64,000 bases of DNA from Legionella sp. (lineage in GTDB: Bacteria; Pseudomonadota; Gammaproteobacteria; Legionellales; Legionellaceae), in assembly GCA_013697625.1 (NCBI GenBank), contig JACCWN010000028.1, forward strand, positions 1 to 64,000, in the 5' to 3' direction. Positions within the stretch are counted from its first letter, which is position 1, and each line of letters opens with the position of its first letter. Below are positions 10,376-20,400 of this stretch, piece by piece. The notes under the pieces were generated by a model. It saw nothing but the letters and a program-made list of their open reading frames with translations, was not told the DNA's origin and made no database searches. Both the position numbers and the translations under genes were made by a program.

Positions 10376-10752
10376 GTCTCTCCAGATGATTCTAAGAAGA
10401 TCTCATTTAACCATTCTTTTTCAAATTCTATGGCAAATTTGTAACTAAGCACAAGTATCAGATCTCCAGACTATGACTCAAGCCTAGATCCGGAGATCCC
10501 TCAATGCTTTCGGGATGACGTACTAAATGCCCCGTCATCCTGAACAAAGTCCTCATCCTGAACAAAGTCCTCATCCTGAACAAAGTCCCTCATCCTGAAC
10601 AAAGTCCGTCATCCTGAACAAAGTCCCTCATCCTGAACACAAGTCTCTCATCCTGAACAAAGTCCGTCATCCTGAACATAGTGAAGGATCTCCAGACTAT
10701 GACTCCAAGCCTACATTCGGAGATCCTCATGTTTTCGGGATGACGTACGAGA
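10376..10752. repeat. Tandem CATCCTGAACAAAGTCC array in fabG-fabD gap
   Basis: The gap between fabG and fabD holds eight head-to-tail copies of an 18-20 base unit, (G/C)TCATCCTGAACAAAGTCC, from 10534 to about 10692; the sixth has an inserted C and the last passes into ATAGTGAAGGATCTCC. The array is bracketed by two direct copies of a roughly 62-base sequence (about 10462-10524 and 10687-10748) that begin ATCTCCAGACTATGACTC and end TTTCGGGATGACGTAC. A related fragment (TTCCGGGACGACATAC) appears at 12-27. This is a dispersed repeat that has expanded locally; copy number may vary between strains. Confidence 0.9.
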
Positions 10753-11685
10753 TCAGCTTGTTACTACCCCATTCAAACTTATTGTATCATAAACGCTAAT
10801 TATGCTTAAGGATTTGTCAATTCTTTTAACCAAACCATTGAGTACCTTTCCAGGACCACACTCAATTATAAAATCTATTCCCTTATTTTTAAATAATTGG
10901 ATTGTTTCAACCCATCGTACTGGACTGTATAATTGTGCTTGTAAATTATTTCTAATGTGTTCAGCCGATTGATATATACTTAAATCGACATTACTCACCA
11001 CCGAAACAGAAGGTGACCTCAAGGGTGTTTTTTCTAAGCTATCTGCAAATACCTCAGCAGCTTCTCTCAATAAAGGGCAGTGACAGGGTACAGAAACAGG
11101 AATTATTCTAGCCAATCGCGCATTTGCATCGAATGCAAGCTGTATTAATCGCTCTACAGCTTGTGTGTGTCCAGCTACCACTACCTGTCCAATTGCATTA
11201 AAATTAGCGGGGGAAACAAGCTCACTTTTTAAACTGGCTTGTTTACATAAAACCGAAACCTCATCATCTGATAAACCAACAATTGCAGCCATGGCCCCTT
11301 GTCCCATGGGCACTGCCTGTTGCATCACTTGTGCCCGACTTCTTACAAGTACAACCGCATCCGTAAAGCTCATAGCATTGGCAGCAACCAATGCTGCGTA
11401 CTCACCTAAGCTATGTCCTGCCATCCATTGTGGCATTGGAACTGCCTGTTGCATTAATAGTTCAAACACAGCCACATCAGCAGTTAGCATAGCCACCTGG
11501 GTGTGTTCAGTTTGATTTAATTTTTCTTCAGGTCCTTGTAATACAAGTTGCAATAGGTCATAGCCTACAATCTCTGAAGCTTGGGAGAATAATGCCGTAA
11601 TTATTGAATACTTGGGAATAAGATCCGCTAACATACCAACTGTTTGCGAACCTTGTCCAGGGAAAACGAAGGCTGTATTTACCAT
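10753..11685 (-). CDS. fabD: Malonyl-CoA:ACP transacylase of FAS
   Basis: FabD loads malonate onto AcpP. The frame opens at 11718, but the ATG at 11685 (MVNTAFVFPGQGSQ), preceded by AAGGATG, is preferred because the upstream part overlaps fabH. It has 310 residues, with GHSLGEYAALVA (Ser92), the Arg in LVRSRAQVM, and VPCHCPLL, where the usual catalytic-His motif AFHSPLM reads PCHCPLL. This housekeeping AT is distinct from the two island AT proteins. FabD could in principle also serve the AT-less polyketide synthase. Confidence 0.94.
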   Translation of the reverse strand: MVNTAFVFPGQGSQTVGMLADLIPKYSIITALFSQASEIVGYDLLQLVLQGPEEKLNQTEHTQVAMLTADVAVFELLMQQAVPMPQWMAGHSLGEYAALVAANAMSFTDAVVLVRSRAQVMQQAVPMGQGAMAAIVGLSDDEVSVLCKQASLKSELVSPANFNAIGQVVVAGHTQAVERLIQLAFDANARLARIIPVSVPCHCPLLREAAEVFADSLEKTPLRSPSVSVVSNVDLSIYQSAEHIRNNLQAQLYSPVRWVETIQLFKNKGIDFIIECGPGKVLNGLVKRIDKSLSIISVYDTISLNGVVTS

Positions 11686-11704
11686 AGGTTTCCATCCTTT
11701 TATA

Positions 11705-12658
11705 TTAATATCGAACAACCATAGCGCCCCAAGTCATACCACCACCAAAAGCTTCTATCAAAAGTAAATCATTTTTTTTAATTTTTTTACTCCGAATGGA
11801 ATAATCCAGAGCTAAGGGTATAGAGGCAGCAGAGGTATTGCCTTGGTTAGCGATGGTAACAATAACTTGAGACATTGGAAGTGCTAATTTTTTTGCAATG
11901 GCCTGTATGATGCGAATATTCGCTTGATGAGGAATCAACCACTTGATGTCTGTTTTTTTTAATTTACAAACATCTAACACTTCATCTACAACATCGCTCA
12001 TGATATTGACTGCCAGTTTAAAGACATCATTGCCATGCATGCTGATTTTTGTAGTTTCTGGGTTTAAAGATGAATTGGGATAAACAAGAAAGTTATTCAC
12101 ATCAAAGGCAGAATGAAGTACCACACCTAAGATACCTATTCTTTCGCTGGCACTTAACACCACAGCACCGGCGCCATCACCAAATAGAACACAAGTAGAG
12201 CGATCAGTCCAATCTACAGCTCTAGACATGCTCTCACTACCAATCACTAACACATGTTTAGCTGTACCACTGCTGATATATTGTTTGGCAATATCCATTG
12301 CATACACAAAGCCACTACAGGCGGCACCCACATCAAAAGCAGGAATAGATCTCTTTATGTTCAAAGCATGTTGTATATAACAAGCCACGCTAGGAAAAAA
12401 ATTATCAGGGGTACAGGTGGCAACCACAATCAAGTCAATGTCATCTGCATCTAAACCAGATGCTGCCAAAGCGCGCTCAGCGGATTTTGCAGCCATAAAA
12501 GAAGTGGTTTCATGCGCTTCTGCCACACTACGACTGCTGATGCCTGTTCTGGACACTATCCATTCGTCAGTGGTCTCAAGTTTGGTTTCAAGTTCGACAT
12601 TGCTGATTTGTCTTTCAGGAGAATAGCTACCTGTTCCACTGATGACACAGTTTGTCAT
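11705..12658 (-). CDS. fabH: 3-oxoacyl-ACP synthase III
   Basis: FabH starts fatty-acid synthesis by condensing acetyl-CoA with malonyl-ACP. It has 317 residues. The triad is Cys114 in [12 protein letters not shown], His in [12 protein letters not shown] and Asn in [13 protein letters not shown]. Its start overlaps the plsX stop by 4 bases, so the two are translationally coupled. Confidence 0.96.
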   Translation of the reverse strand: MTNCVISGTGSYSPERQISNVELETKLETTDEWIVSRTGISSRSVAEAHETTSFMAAKSAERALAASGLDADDIDLIVVATCTPDNFFPSVACYIQHALNIKRSIPAFDVGAACSGFVYAMDIAKQYISSGTAKHVLVIGSESMSRAVDWTDRSTCVLFGDGAGAVVLSASERIGILGVVLHSAFDVNNFLVYPNSSLNPETTKISMHGNDVFKLAVNIMSDVVDEVLDVCKLKKTDIKWLIPHQANIRIIQAIAKKLALPMSQVIVTIANQGNTSAASIPLALDYSIRSKKIKKNDLLLIEAFGGGMTWGAMVVRY

Positions 12659-13683
12659 AACAACAAACCCTGATTTATAAAATTATTAATTTTATCTCGC
12701 ACAAGGTCAACCACATTACTTTTAACTTCGAGCACCGCTTCTTCTATTGCATAATTGAAGGCTTCCTCAGTAGCACCTCCATGGCTTTTAACAACAATAC
12801 CATTTAAACCCAATAAACTTGCACCATTGTAACGGGCTGGATCAAGTCGCAATTTCAGTTGTTTTAATGCAGGAGTTGCGATAAAACCAGATAATTTTGT
12901 AAGCCAATTTTTATTGAAGGAATCTTTAAGCACTGAAATTAACAATTTCGCCAAACCTTCACTGGCTTTTAAAGCAACATTCCCTACAAAACCATCACAA
13001 ACAAGCAGATCAACTTCCCCGGTATAAAAATGATCACCTTCAACATATCCAATATAATTAAGAAGAGAACATTCAGAAAGCATATGCGCTGTACGCTTAA
13101 CTTGATCATTGCCTTTGATTTCTTCAACGCCGATATTCAACAGAGCAATTTTAGGCTTTGATTTATTTTGAAGGGCTTGCACCAAAGCAGATCCCATCAC
13201 CGCAAACTGAAATAAATGTTCAGCACAAGAATCAACATTGGCACCCAAATCAATGACCCACGTTCTTCCTTTGATGGTTGGCACCTCAGAAACAATGGCT
13301 GGCCTATCAATACCTGGCAATGTTTTTAAGACAAAACGGGCAATAACCATGAGTGCGCCAGTATTGCCGGCACTTACACAGGCTTGGGCATGACCTTCCT
13401 TTACCAAATTTATTGCCACCCGCATGGAAGAATCTTTTTTGTTCCGTAAAGCATGTGAGGGTAGTTCATCCATATTTACAACTTCGGTGGCATTGACGAC
13501 GGTAAATTGTTTTGAGGTTAAAACACCGTGCTTTTTTAATGCAGCACTCACCTTGTCCTCTGCACCAACTACCAGAAGTTTTAAATTAGGATTATTTTTG
13601 GCTGCACGCACACAGGCTGGGATGACAACACTTAAACCATGATCCCCACCCATTGCATCAATTGCAAGGCTAATCGTCTTCAA
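12655..13683 (-). CDS. plsX: Phosphate acyltransferase
   Basis: PlsX makes acyl-phosphate from acyl-ACP for phospholipid synthesis. The 342-residue protein begins [13 protein letters not shown], the family signature, followed by SAGNTGALM and [13 protein letters not shown]. It is placed between rpmF and fabH, the conserved order. Length is standard. Confidence 0.96.
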   Translation of the reverse strand: MKTISLAIDAMGGDHGLSVVIPACVRAAKNNPNLKLLVVGAEDKVSAALKKHGVLTSKQFTVVNATEVVNMDELPSHALRNKKDSSMRVAINLVKEGHAQACVSAGNTGALMVIARFVLKTLPGIDRPAIVSEVPTIKGRTWVIDLGANVDSCAEHLFQFAVMGSALVQALQNKSKPKIALLNIGVEEIKGNDQVKRTAHMLSECSLLNYIGYVEGDHFYTGEVDLLVCDGFVGNVALKASEGLAKLLISVLKDSFNKNWLTKLSGFIATPALKQLKLRLDPARYNGASLLGLNGIVVKSHGGATEEAFNYAIEEAVLEVKSNVVDLVRDKINNFINQGLLL

Positions 13684-13694
13684 AAAACTATACT

Positions 13695-13892
13695 CTATTC
13701 GTCTTCTTCCTCGTAGGTCGTACCTTCATCGATGATTTTTCTGCCTCTATAATAACCATCTTCAGTCATGTGATGACGACGGTGTGTTTCCCCAGTGGTT
13801 TGGTCAACCGAAAGCGTTGGTAAACTAAGTGCATCATGGGACCGACGCATGTCTCGACGTGAACGAGATTTTTTATTTTGTTGTACTGCCAT
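13695..13892 (-). CDS. rpmF: 50S ribosomal protein L32
   Basis: A 65-residue basic protein beginning [20 protein letters not shown], the L32 signature. Proteobacterial L32 often lacks zinc cysteines, and none are present here. The acidic tail ([10 protein letters not shown]) is a lineage extension. It is the head of the rpmF-plsX-fab run and lies 79 bases downstream of the YceD-like gene. Confidence 0.95.
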   Translation of the reverse strand: MAVQQNKKSRSRRDMRRSHDALSLPTLSVDQTTGETHRRHHMTEDGYYRGRKIIDEGTTYEEEDE

Positions 13893-13971
13893 TTACATTA
13901 CTCCTAAACAATTTATTATAAGGCGGAAATAGTACCTATATTTTACCATCAATCCAAGTAATAAGGAATTA

Positions 13972-14400
13972 TTAATAAGTTTCGTTTTTTCCATTCAACA
14001 ACTGCATAACTTCTATGTCACATTCAGATTCATCAAGATGATATTGGGGCGCATACAGGTGTAACTCATCGATGACTAACTCCTCTAATACAACCTGATT
14101 ATTTGAAGAAACAATACATTCGTAATATTCAAGTAAGGAGGCGGCCCGCTCATCCGTGCTACACACTGCTATACATGTTTTATTAGTATAAGGGTATGAG
14201 AAATCCTGTAAACAGCGCTGACATTGGATGGTGAATACGCCCTCCACGCCTAACTGAATCAAATAATAATCATCTTCGGCTTTCACTTGATAAGCCACAT
14301 TTAGAACACAAGGCGCCAACAAAAAATGAGGCAATCTTTCTGTGATTAAAAGGGTTCTTGTTTGTTCCCTTTGATTAGTTAATTCTTGTAAGTGAAGCAT
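13972..14400 (-). CDS. yceD: YceD/DUF177-family protein
   Basis: A 142-residue protein in the position of yceD, just upstream of rpmF. It has the family core FTIQCQRCLQDFSYPY (near residues 71-86) with CxxC, and the acidic LEELVIDELHLYAP stretch followed by a C-terminal HLDESEC. Family members are linked to 23S rRNA metabolism and are co-transcribed with rpmF. Exact biochemical role is not settled. Confidence 0.85.
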   Translation of the reverse strand: MLHLQELTNQREQTRTLLITERLPHFLLAPCVLNVAYQVKAEDDYYLIQLGVEGVFTIQCQRCLQDFSYPYTNKTCIAVCSTDERAASLLEYYECIVSSNNQVVLEELVIDELHLYAPQYHLDESECDIEVMQLLNGKNETY

Positions 14401-14445
14401 GATACCAACATCCTAACTTTCAGGTGCGGATATTATATCAGTAAA

Positions 14446-15036
14446 TTAAGAATTTTTCCTATGTTGTAAAATTGCTGTGTAAAATTCAGGTTTATTTATA
14501 CCAAGGTCTGCAAAGATTTGAGGTATTTTATCCCAACTTCCTTCTTGGTCAACACTGGCAACTACCAATTCAAAACCCATCTTTTTATCAACTTCCACAC
14601 CCCACCCATTAATGAAACACAGTCCTCTGAGTCGTTTTGCAGCGACATGACTTAAGGTATCTGCAGCCAATAAATGCTCATGCGCTTGTTGGAAAAGTTG
14701 TTTACAAAGAACTGAATTATTTTGACTATTTAAAACCTCTTCGGATTCTAAAACCTGTCTGAATTTTGCTTCATCAAGACAAATACGACCTATTTCAAAA
14801 TGAGCTTGTGCATCATCCAATGATGCAGCCCCCCTATAACACTCCATGACAAGCGCTTTGACATAAGGATATTTTTTATTGTTGTTTAGTCGGTTATACA
14901 ATTGCGCAAGCTCAAAATATATCTGTATTTCTTTCTTTATAACCTCATCAGATGGCTGATTGTGTACGCGATTTGCTTGCATGGCCCTGAGTTTCTTTAT
15001 TGTTTTATTGATTTTCCAACGTTTTAAAATCAACAT
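14446..15036 (-). CDS. Small helical-repeat protein, function unknown
   Basis: A 196-residue soluble protein without a signal peptide. It is almost wholly alpha-helical by composition; the spaced motifs FELAQLYNRL, AHFEIGRICLDEA and KRLRGLCFINGWGVEVD look like degenerate TPR/Sel1-type repeats. It follows the membrane protein at 15048 by 11 bases on the same strand, so the pair is probably an operon. I do not recognise a specific homologue; a scaffold role is a guess from the repeat type. Confidence 0.6.
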   Translation of the reverse strand: MLILKRWKINKTIKKLRAMQANRVHNQPSDEVIKKEIQIYFELAQLYNRLNNNKKYPYVKALVMECYRGAASLDDAQAHFEIGRICLDEAKFRQVLESEEVLNSQNNSVLCKQLFQQAHEHLLAADTLSHVAAKRLRGLCFINGWGVEVDKKMGFELVVASVDQEGSWDKIPQIFADLGINKPEFYTAILQHRKNS

Positions 15037-15047
15037 GCAAACTCCTA

Positions 15048-15512
15048 TTATGTGGTTAGAAATATTTTATCAATAAGCCAAAGAAACAAAAAAAACAACA
15101 CAAGTAAACAAAGCAGCTTCAAAGCTAGATTCAAAGACTCGTGCATGTGGCTTCGGTTTTCAGCTTGGGATTGCTCTATAATTCTCTGGGAATTTTCATC
15201 ATTGGTGGATGCAGCCTCATGGTCGATTGTATTTGATTTGTTACTAAAAAGATAAGTGAGTACTCCAAACATTATACTCAAAGCATAAAATATAAGCCCA
15301 ACCAACATCCGACTTGTAGCTTCTGTATACCCATGCTCTTGCCTGATATTATGAACCATTTGGATGATAAACCTGGGAATTTCATAAGGTAAATTCCATA
15401 TCAAATAAGGTGTAATATACAAACTGAATAAAAGAGTACCCAAGCAACCAACCAGAAAAATCAAGGCTATAATGTAAAATTTTTCATCTTTATGATACGC
15501 GCCGTATTGCAT
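15048..15512 (-). CDS. Three-helix membrane protein, function unknown
   Basis: A 154-residue protein with predicted membrane segments near residues 13-35, 69-89 and 129-150. A polar, Glu/Asn/Ser-rich loop of about 35 residues lies between helices 2 and 3. No known family recognised. It is likely co-transcribed with the helical-repeat gene that follows it, suggesting the two products act together at the inner membrane (inference). Confidence 0.6.
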   Translation of the reverse strand: MQYGAYHKDEKFYIIALIFLVGCLGTLLFSLYITPYLIWNLPYEIPRFIIQMVHNIRQEHGYTEATSRMLVGLIFYALSIMFGVLTYLFSNKSNTIDHEAASTNDENSQRIIEQSQAENRSHMHESLNLALKLLCLLVLFFLFLWLIDKIFLTT

Positions 15513-15818
15513 AGATAATCCCTATCCAAATAAATGCTTTTAAGATACCAGAAGAAAGTAAGGAGTGTATATACCTTCTTTAAGCTCATATAAACTTTTC
15601 CCTCAAAGTGCATTCCCTGTATTACGCTGCGCTAATACAGGTTACGGAGGTTATACAACTTCGGTGTTGTAAACTTTTATTCTATCGGCTACTTGCTAAA
15701 ATTCGCGCATAAAGTGCGCAGAGTAGGAATTTTTTAGCTGCTTAACACTTACTTGTCCACCTATAAATTTTGCAATCATAGCCTGAGCTTGAATTAGACA
15801 TAATTTATGACAGTTGCA
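15513..15818. repeat. Cluster of three palindromes between unknown genes
   Basis: A non-coding stretch with three separate hairpins in 130 bases: CCTGTATTA (15616-15624) with TAATACAGG (15633-15641) around loop CGCTGCGC; TACAAC (15654-15659) with GTTGTA (15666-15671) around TTCGGT; and a nested structure GCTAAAATTC (15695-15704) with GAATTTTTTAGC (15727-15738) enclosing GCGCA-TAAAG-TGCGC (15705-15719). The first resembles REP-type palindromes scattered in Legionella-like genomes (recollection, not searched). It may also terminate transcription of the gene at 15819-17192 or its neighbour. Confidence 0.6.
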
Positions 15819-17192
15819 TTATATTGTTGAATTAGACAAATCCTCAAATAAAGTACGTTTGACCGGAGTTTCGTGTGGATCTGAGGGGAGGGACGGGAAA
15901 AAATGTGGACGTTTTGGCAATTTTTTACCAGAAAGGCTACAAATTAATTTATATGTATCCTCCTCCACCTGCAATGCTTTTGTAACACTGGGGTTAGGTT
16001 TAGATTCTGAATTTGTTCGAACATCCTCAGTTGTTTCATGAGTTATTGTAAAAGGATACAAGTCATCTGCCTCCCCCTCGACATCATGTTCAACCGGTGG
16101 CATTGTACTTTTACAGATTTTTACATATTCTGCCACCACAGCGAATGAGGTATTTAATTTAGCTATGGTATCAGCATTCATCATCAATGTTTTCTGTTGA
16201 CTACTGATAGTTTGTTGCGCACTATCAAGTTTTTGTTGTAATTTTCTTTCATGCATTTCTTTTAAAGTTATAATTTCTTTTTGACTTTCCTCTTTATGTT
16301 CTTTAAGGTTTTTTTGAAGTTTTATTAATTGCTCTTCTTTACCTTGTATCAACCATTGGTTTTTTTTAGCCCCCACGCTGGCATCATTCATTAAGTATTC
16401 TTTTATATTATCTTTATGTGTATCACAAAATTTTTGTTTTCTTTTTTGGTCAATCAGTCTAAATGAAAATGCCAAGACACCTCCAACCAATAGGGCTAAG
16501 CCTACGATTGCGCCGATAATACCTACAGGAGTAAGACCCAGTCCTACCAATGTACCAGCTCCTAAAAATGCCATTCCCGTCCCGGCTCCGATACCCCCTA
16601 AAAGAGATAATCCGTAGTCAAAAATTTGTCGCATGATGCTGCGTTTGGGGGGATTGATTTTCATGGATGCATCCTTAATCACACCTTCTGCAACCAAGGT
16701 ATTTTGTATTTCACCTTGTTTCATTGAGATGGTTTGAATGAGTGACTTGCACGCAGTGGTGCTACGCTCATCTTCACCATTGGCTGCTATATTACTGATA
16801 GATAGATCGATTTTAGCTTTGGTTTGTTGAATCTTATGTAAAACATCTTCTAGTTTATTTCTTTCTTGGAGATTTAATTTTACCTTTAGCTGCTTAACGC
16901 TCTCCGATATTACTCTGACTAGATTGTCTAAATCTGGTTTCAAAAGCTTGACCTCTTCAGCTGTATATAATCGATTCACTTTTAAAATAAAATTAAGTAA
17001 AAATAAGAATATATTTGCTTTAATCGCAGGTGCGCCATAGACAATTGTATAAACGCCTTCTTCTCTTTTATCTTTTTCATCTGCCACTTCTAGTTGACCT
17101 ATATCATCCAAACAGGTTAATAAACTCAGTACATCTACCCCTCTTGACTCTTCGGTCTCTCTTTTTACTTCATTAAATAATTGGTAGAACAT
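15819..17192 (-). CDS. Coiled-coil protein with membrane hairpin
   Basis: Unknown 457-residue protein. The frame opens earlier (17351), but ATG at 17192 (MFYQLFNEVKRE) has GGGAG five bases upstream and is taken as the start. It has N-terminal helices, then a central Gly-rich hydrophobic hairpin of two helices (LLGGIGAGTGMAFLGAG and VGIIGAIVGLALLVGGVLAF, roughly residues 220-265), then a long Lys/Glu/Gln coiled coil (about 300-365) and a disordered Pro-rich acidic C-terminus. This layout is common among Dot/Icm effectors of Legionellales, but no secretion signal can be proven here. It diverges from mfd. Confidence 0.6.
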   Translation of the reverse strand: MFYQLFNEVKRETEESRGVDVLSLLTCLDDIGQLEVADEKDKREEGVYTIVYGAPAIKANIFLFLLNFILKVNRLYTAEEVKLLKPDLDNLVRVISESVKQLKVKLNLQERNKLEDVLHKIQQTKAKIDLSISNIAANGEDERSTTACKSLIQTISMKQGEIQNTLVAEGVIKDASMKINPPKRSIMRQIFDYGLSLLGGIGAGTGMAFLGAGTLVGLGLTPVGIIGAIVGLALLVGGVLAFSFRLIDQKRKQKFCDTHKDNIKEYLMNDASVGAKKNQWLIQGKEEQLIKLQKNLKEHKEESQKEIITLKEMHERKLQQKLDSAQQTISSQQKTLMMNADTIAKLNTSFAVVAEYVKICKSTMPPVEHDVEGEADDLYPFTITHETTEDVRTNSESKPNPSVTKALQVEEDTYKLICSLSGKKLPKRPHFFPSLPSDPHETPVKRTLFEDLSNSTI

Positions 17193-17420
17193 GTGCACTC
17201 CCATTAATTCCCAGTTGCAGCCAAAAATATATATACATAACTTGATGAAAATAAATACAATTTGAAAAGTGTTCTGGAGATTATATGAAACCATTGTTCT
17301 CGTCAAGCCTAACTTGTCATTATTAAAAGCTTGAAGTCCATTTAAAGGCAAATTGTATGCATTAAAGAAAACTCGTGGATTTTTGAATTTAATAAAGATG
17401 CGAAAGAGGGAAAATGTAGG

Positions 17421-17426
17421 TATAAT
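17421..17426 (+). promoter_or_regulatory. Candidate -10 box of mfd
   Basis: TATAAT lies 31 bases upstream of the mfd ATG in the 264-base divergent gap. A good -35 at 17 bases is not evident, so the call rests on the perfect hexamer only. Confidence 0.4.
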
Positions 17427-17456
17427 GCGTGATTTTCTGTATAACCTGCTGCTGCC

Positions 17457-20400
17457 ATGTCAAATACCATCTTATACCAGCCCACGCAATCCAAGCAGAT
17501 TTGGGGAGGGCTTTATGGTAGTAGCTTGCCCCTGATACTAGCAGAATATTGCCAACAAACACCAGGCATCAAGTTATTAATTACTAAAGACAACTTGAGC
17601 GCAAGCCAGCTACAAGCTGAATTAGGTTTCTTCTTAAGCGCACAAAATAGCATCCAACCAGTTTTATTTTTTCCGGATTGGGAAACCCTACCCTATGATC
17701 AATTCTCCCCTCATCAAGATCTCATTTCACAAAGATTGTTGATATTAAGCCGAATTCAACAAGTTTCTGAAGCCATACTCATCGTTTCAGTCAGCACATT
17801 GATGCACCAAATAGGACCTGTTGATTTCGTTAATCAAAATACCCTGATGCTAGAAACCGGCCATACATTAGACTTGAATGCTTTTAGGAATCAACTCCAA
17901 CAGTCGGGGTATTATTGCGTCAATAAAGTATTAGAACATGGGGAATTCGCTTTGCGAGGCTCCATCATTGATGTGTTTCCTATGGGTAGTATCCTGCCTT
18001 TTCGAATTGAACTATTAGGTGATGAAATAGAAAGCCTTAGGACCTTTGATACCGAGACCCAACGTACCATAGAAAAAATCAATCAAATCAATGTACTACC
18101 TGCAAGAGAAGTACCTTTAACCGAGCAAAGCATCAGCCTATTTAGGCGCGCCTTTAGAGAATTATTCTCCGGCAATCCCAGCTTATGTCCTATTTATGAT
18201 TCCATAAGCCAAAGCCAATTTCCCTCTGGCATTGAATATTACCTGCCTTTATTTTTTGAAAAAACGGCGACTTTTTTTGATTATTTGCCAGCAAATGCTA
18301 AAATTTGTTTCATTGAAGACATTCAGACCAATGCTGAACACTTTTGGCAAGAAGTCTTAGAACGCTATGAGCAAAGGCGCCATGATATCTCCAGGCCAAT
18401 TTTACCTCCTTCCCATTGTTTTATCAGACCAATTGATCTTCTTACAAAGGCCAACACTTACGAACAACTTCGACTTTTCCATAATCCTTCTGAAAAAAAA
18501 GGTGCTGTTAATTTTAATATTGAGCCCGCCCCATTATTAGGCATTGATAGAAAAACAGACGAACCACTGAGCCGTTTGCGCCAATATTGTGCTGATACTT
18601 CACGTCGTTATTTACTTGTGGTTGATAGTGCCGGTCGTCGAGAGGTTTTATTAGATTTATTAAAATTGAGTGGATTGACGCCCAAGGTGCAACATTCTTG
18701 GGATGATTTCATCAAAGATGAAACTGATAATACCTTAAGTATTACCATCGGATCCCTTCTGGATGGCTGTGAATTGCTCCAAAAAAGCATCATACTCATT
18801 GTAGAATCGCAATTATTTGGTGAGCAAAGTACACCTCAACGACGAAGCAGCCAGAAGTCCATAGATCCTGATTTAATCATCCGTGATATGGCAGAATTAA
18901 GGGTGGGTGCACCTGTTGTGCATTTAGAATTTGGGGTTGGTCGATATCAAGGTCTTCAGACACTCACGGCCAATAACATTACCAGCGAGTTTTTAGTTTT
19001 AACCTATGCCGGGGAAGATAAAATTTATGTACCGGTCACCTCATTACATTTGATTAGTCGTTACACAGGCGCTGACAGTGAGCATGCACCCTTGCACAAA
19101 TTAGGCAGTGATCTATGGCAAAGGGAGAAGAAAAAAGCTGTAGAAAAAATCCATGATGTGGCCATTGAGTTGTTAGATCTCTATGCCAAACGTGAAGCCA
19201 TGCCTGGACAACAATATGAAATCAATCAAAGTGAGTATGTCAAATTTACCAGTCTGTTTCCTTTTACGGAAACTACAGACCAGTTACAAGCCATAGAACA
19301 GATTTTCACCGACATGCAGTCCACACGCCCCATGGACAGATTGATTTGTGGCGATGTGGGCTTTGGTAAAACTGAGGTGGCGATGCGAGCTGCCTTCATT
19401 GCTGTACATAATGCAAAACAAGTCTGTGTCCTCGTGCCTACAACCTTACTTGCTGGGCAGCATTTTGAGACATTTACAGACCGCTTTGCAGATTTTCCCA
19501 TACGAATTGAACTGTTGTCACGTTTTCGTTCTAATAAAGAATGTGAAACGGTTCTAGCCTCCCTAACCTCAGGACAAGTTGATATCGTTATTGGCACCCA
19601 TAAATTATTTCAAAAAAATATCAATTTTAAAAATTTAGGCCTTTTGATCATTGATGAAGAACATCGTTTTGGGGTTAAACAAAAAGAACATATTAAATCC
19701 TTGCGCACCCATGTAGATATCTTATCCATGACGGCTACACCCATTCCTAGAACTTTAAACATGGCCATGGCTGGCATCAGAGACATCTCTTTGATTGCAA
19801 CACCTCCCGCGAAGCGGCTTGCCATCAAAACTTTCTGGCAAGAAAGACAAGAGACTATCATTCGGGAAGCCCTACTTCGTGAAATTTCAAGAGGCGGCCA
19901 GGTTTTCTTCTTGCATAATAATGTTCAAACCATTCCTCGAATCTGTCAAGATCTCCAAAGCTTAGTGCCTGAGGCGAAGGTACATTTTGCACATGGACAA
20001 ATGCGAGAACGAGAATTGGAACGTATCATGTCTGATTTTTATCACCACCGATTCAACGTACTTGTTTGTACAACAATCATTGAAACTGGTATAGACATAC
20101 CCACTGCTAATACCATCATCATTGATAAAGCAGACAGCTTTGGGTTGGCTCAACTACACCAATTACGTGGCCGGGTAGGTCGCTCTCATCACCAAGCCTA
20201 TGCTTATCTGTTAACCGCCAATGAAAAATTATTAAGCTCTGATGCCATCAAGCGGCTTGAAGCCATTGTCTCTTTAGAGGATCTTGGTGCAGGATTTACC
20301 TTGGCAACTCATGATCTTGAAATTCGAGGCGCTGGTGAGTTATTGGGTGAAGATCAAAGTGGTAATATGCAAGCCATTGGTTTTAACTTATTTATGGAGA

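Noticed and set aside
10534-10692. CRISPR array
   Set aside because: Units are head to tail with no unique spacers and no cas genes are near; this is a simple tandem repeat.
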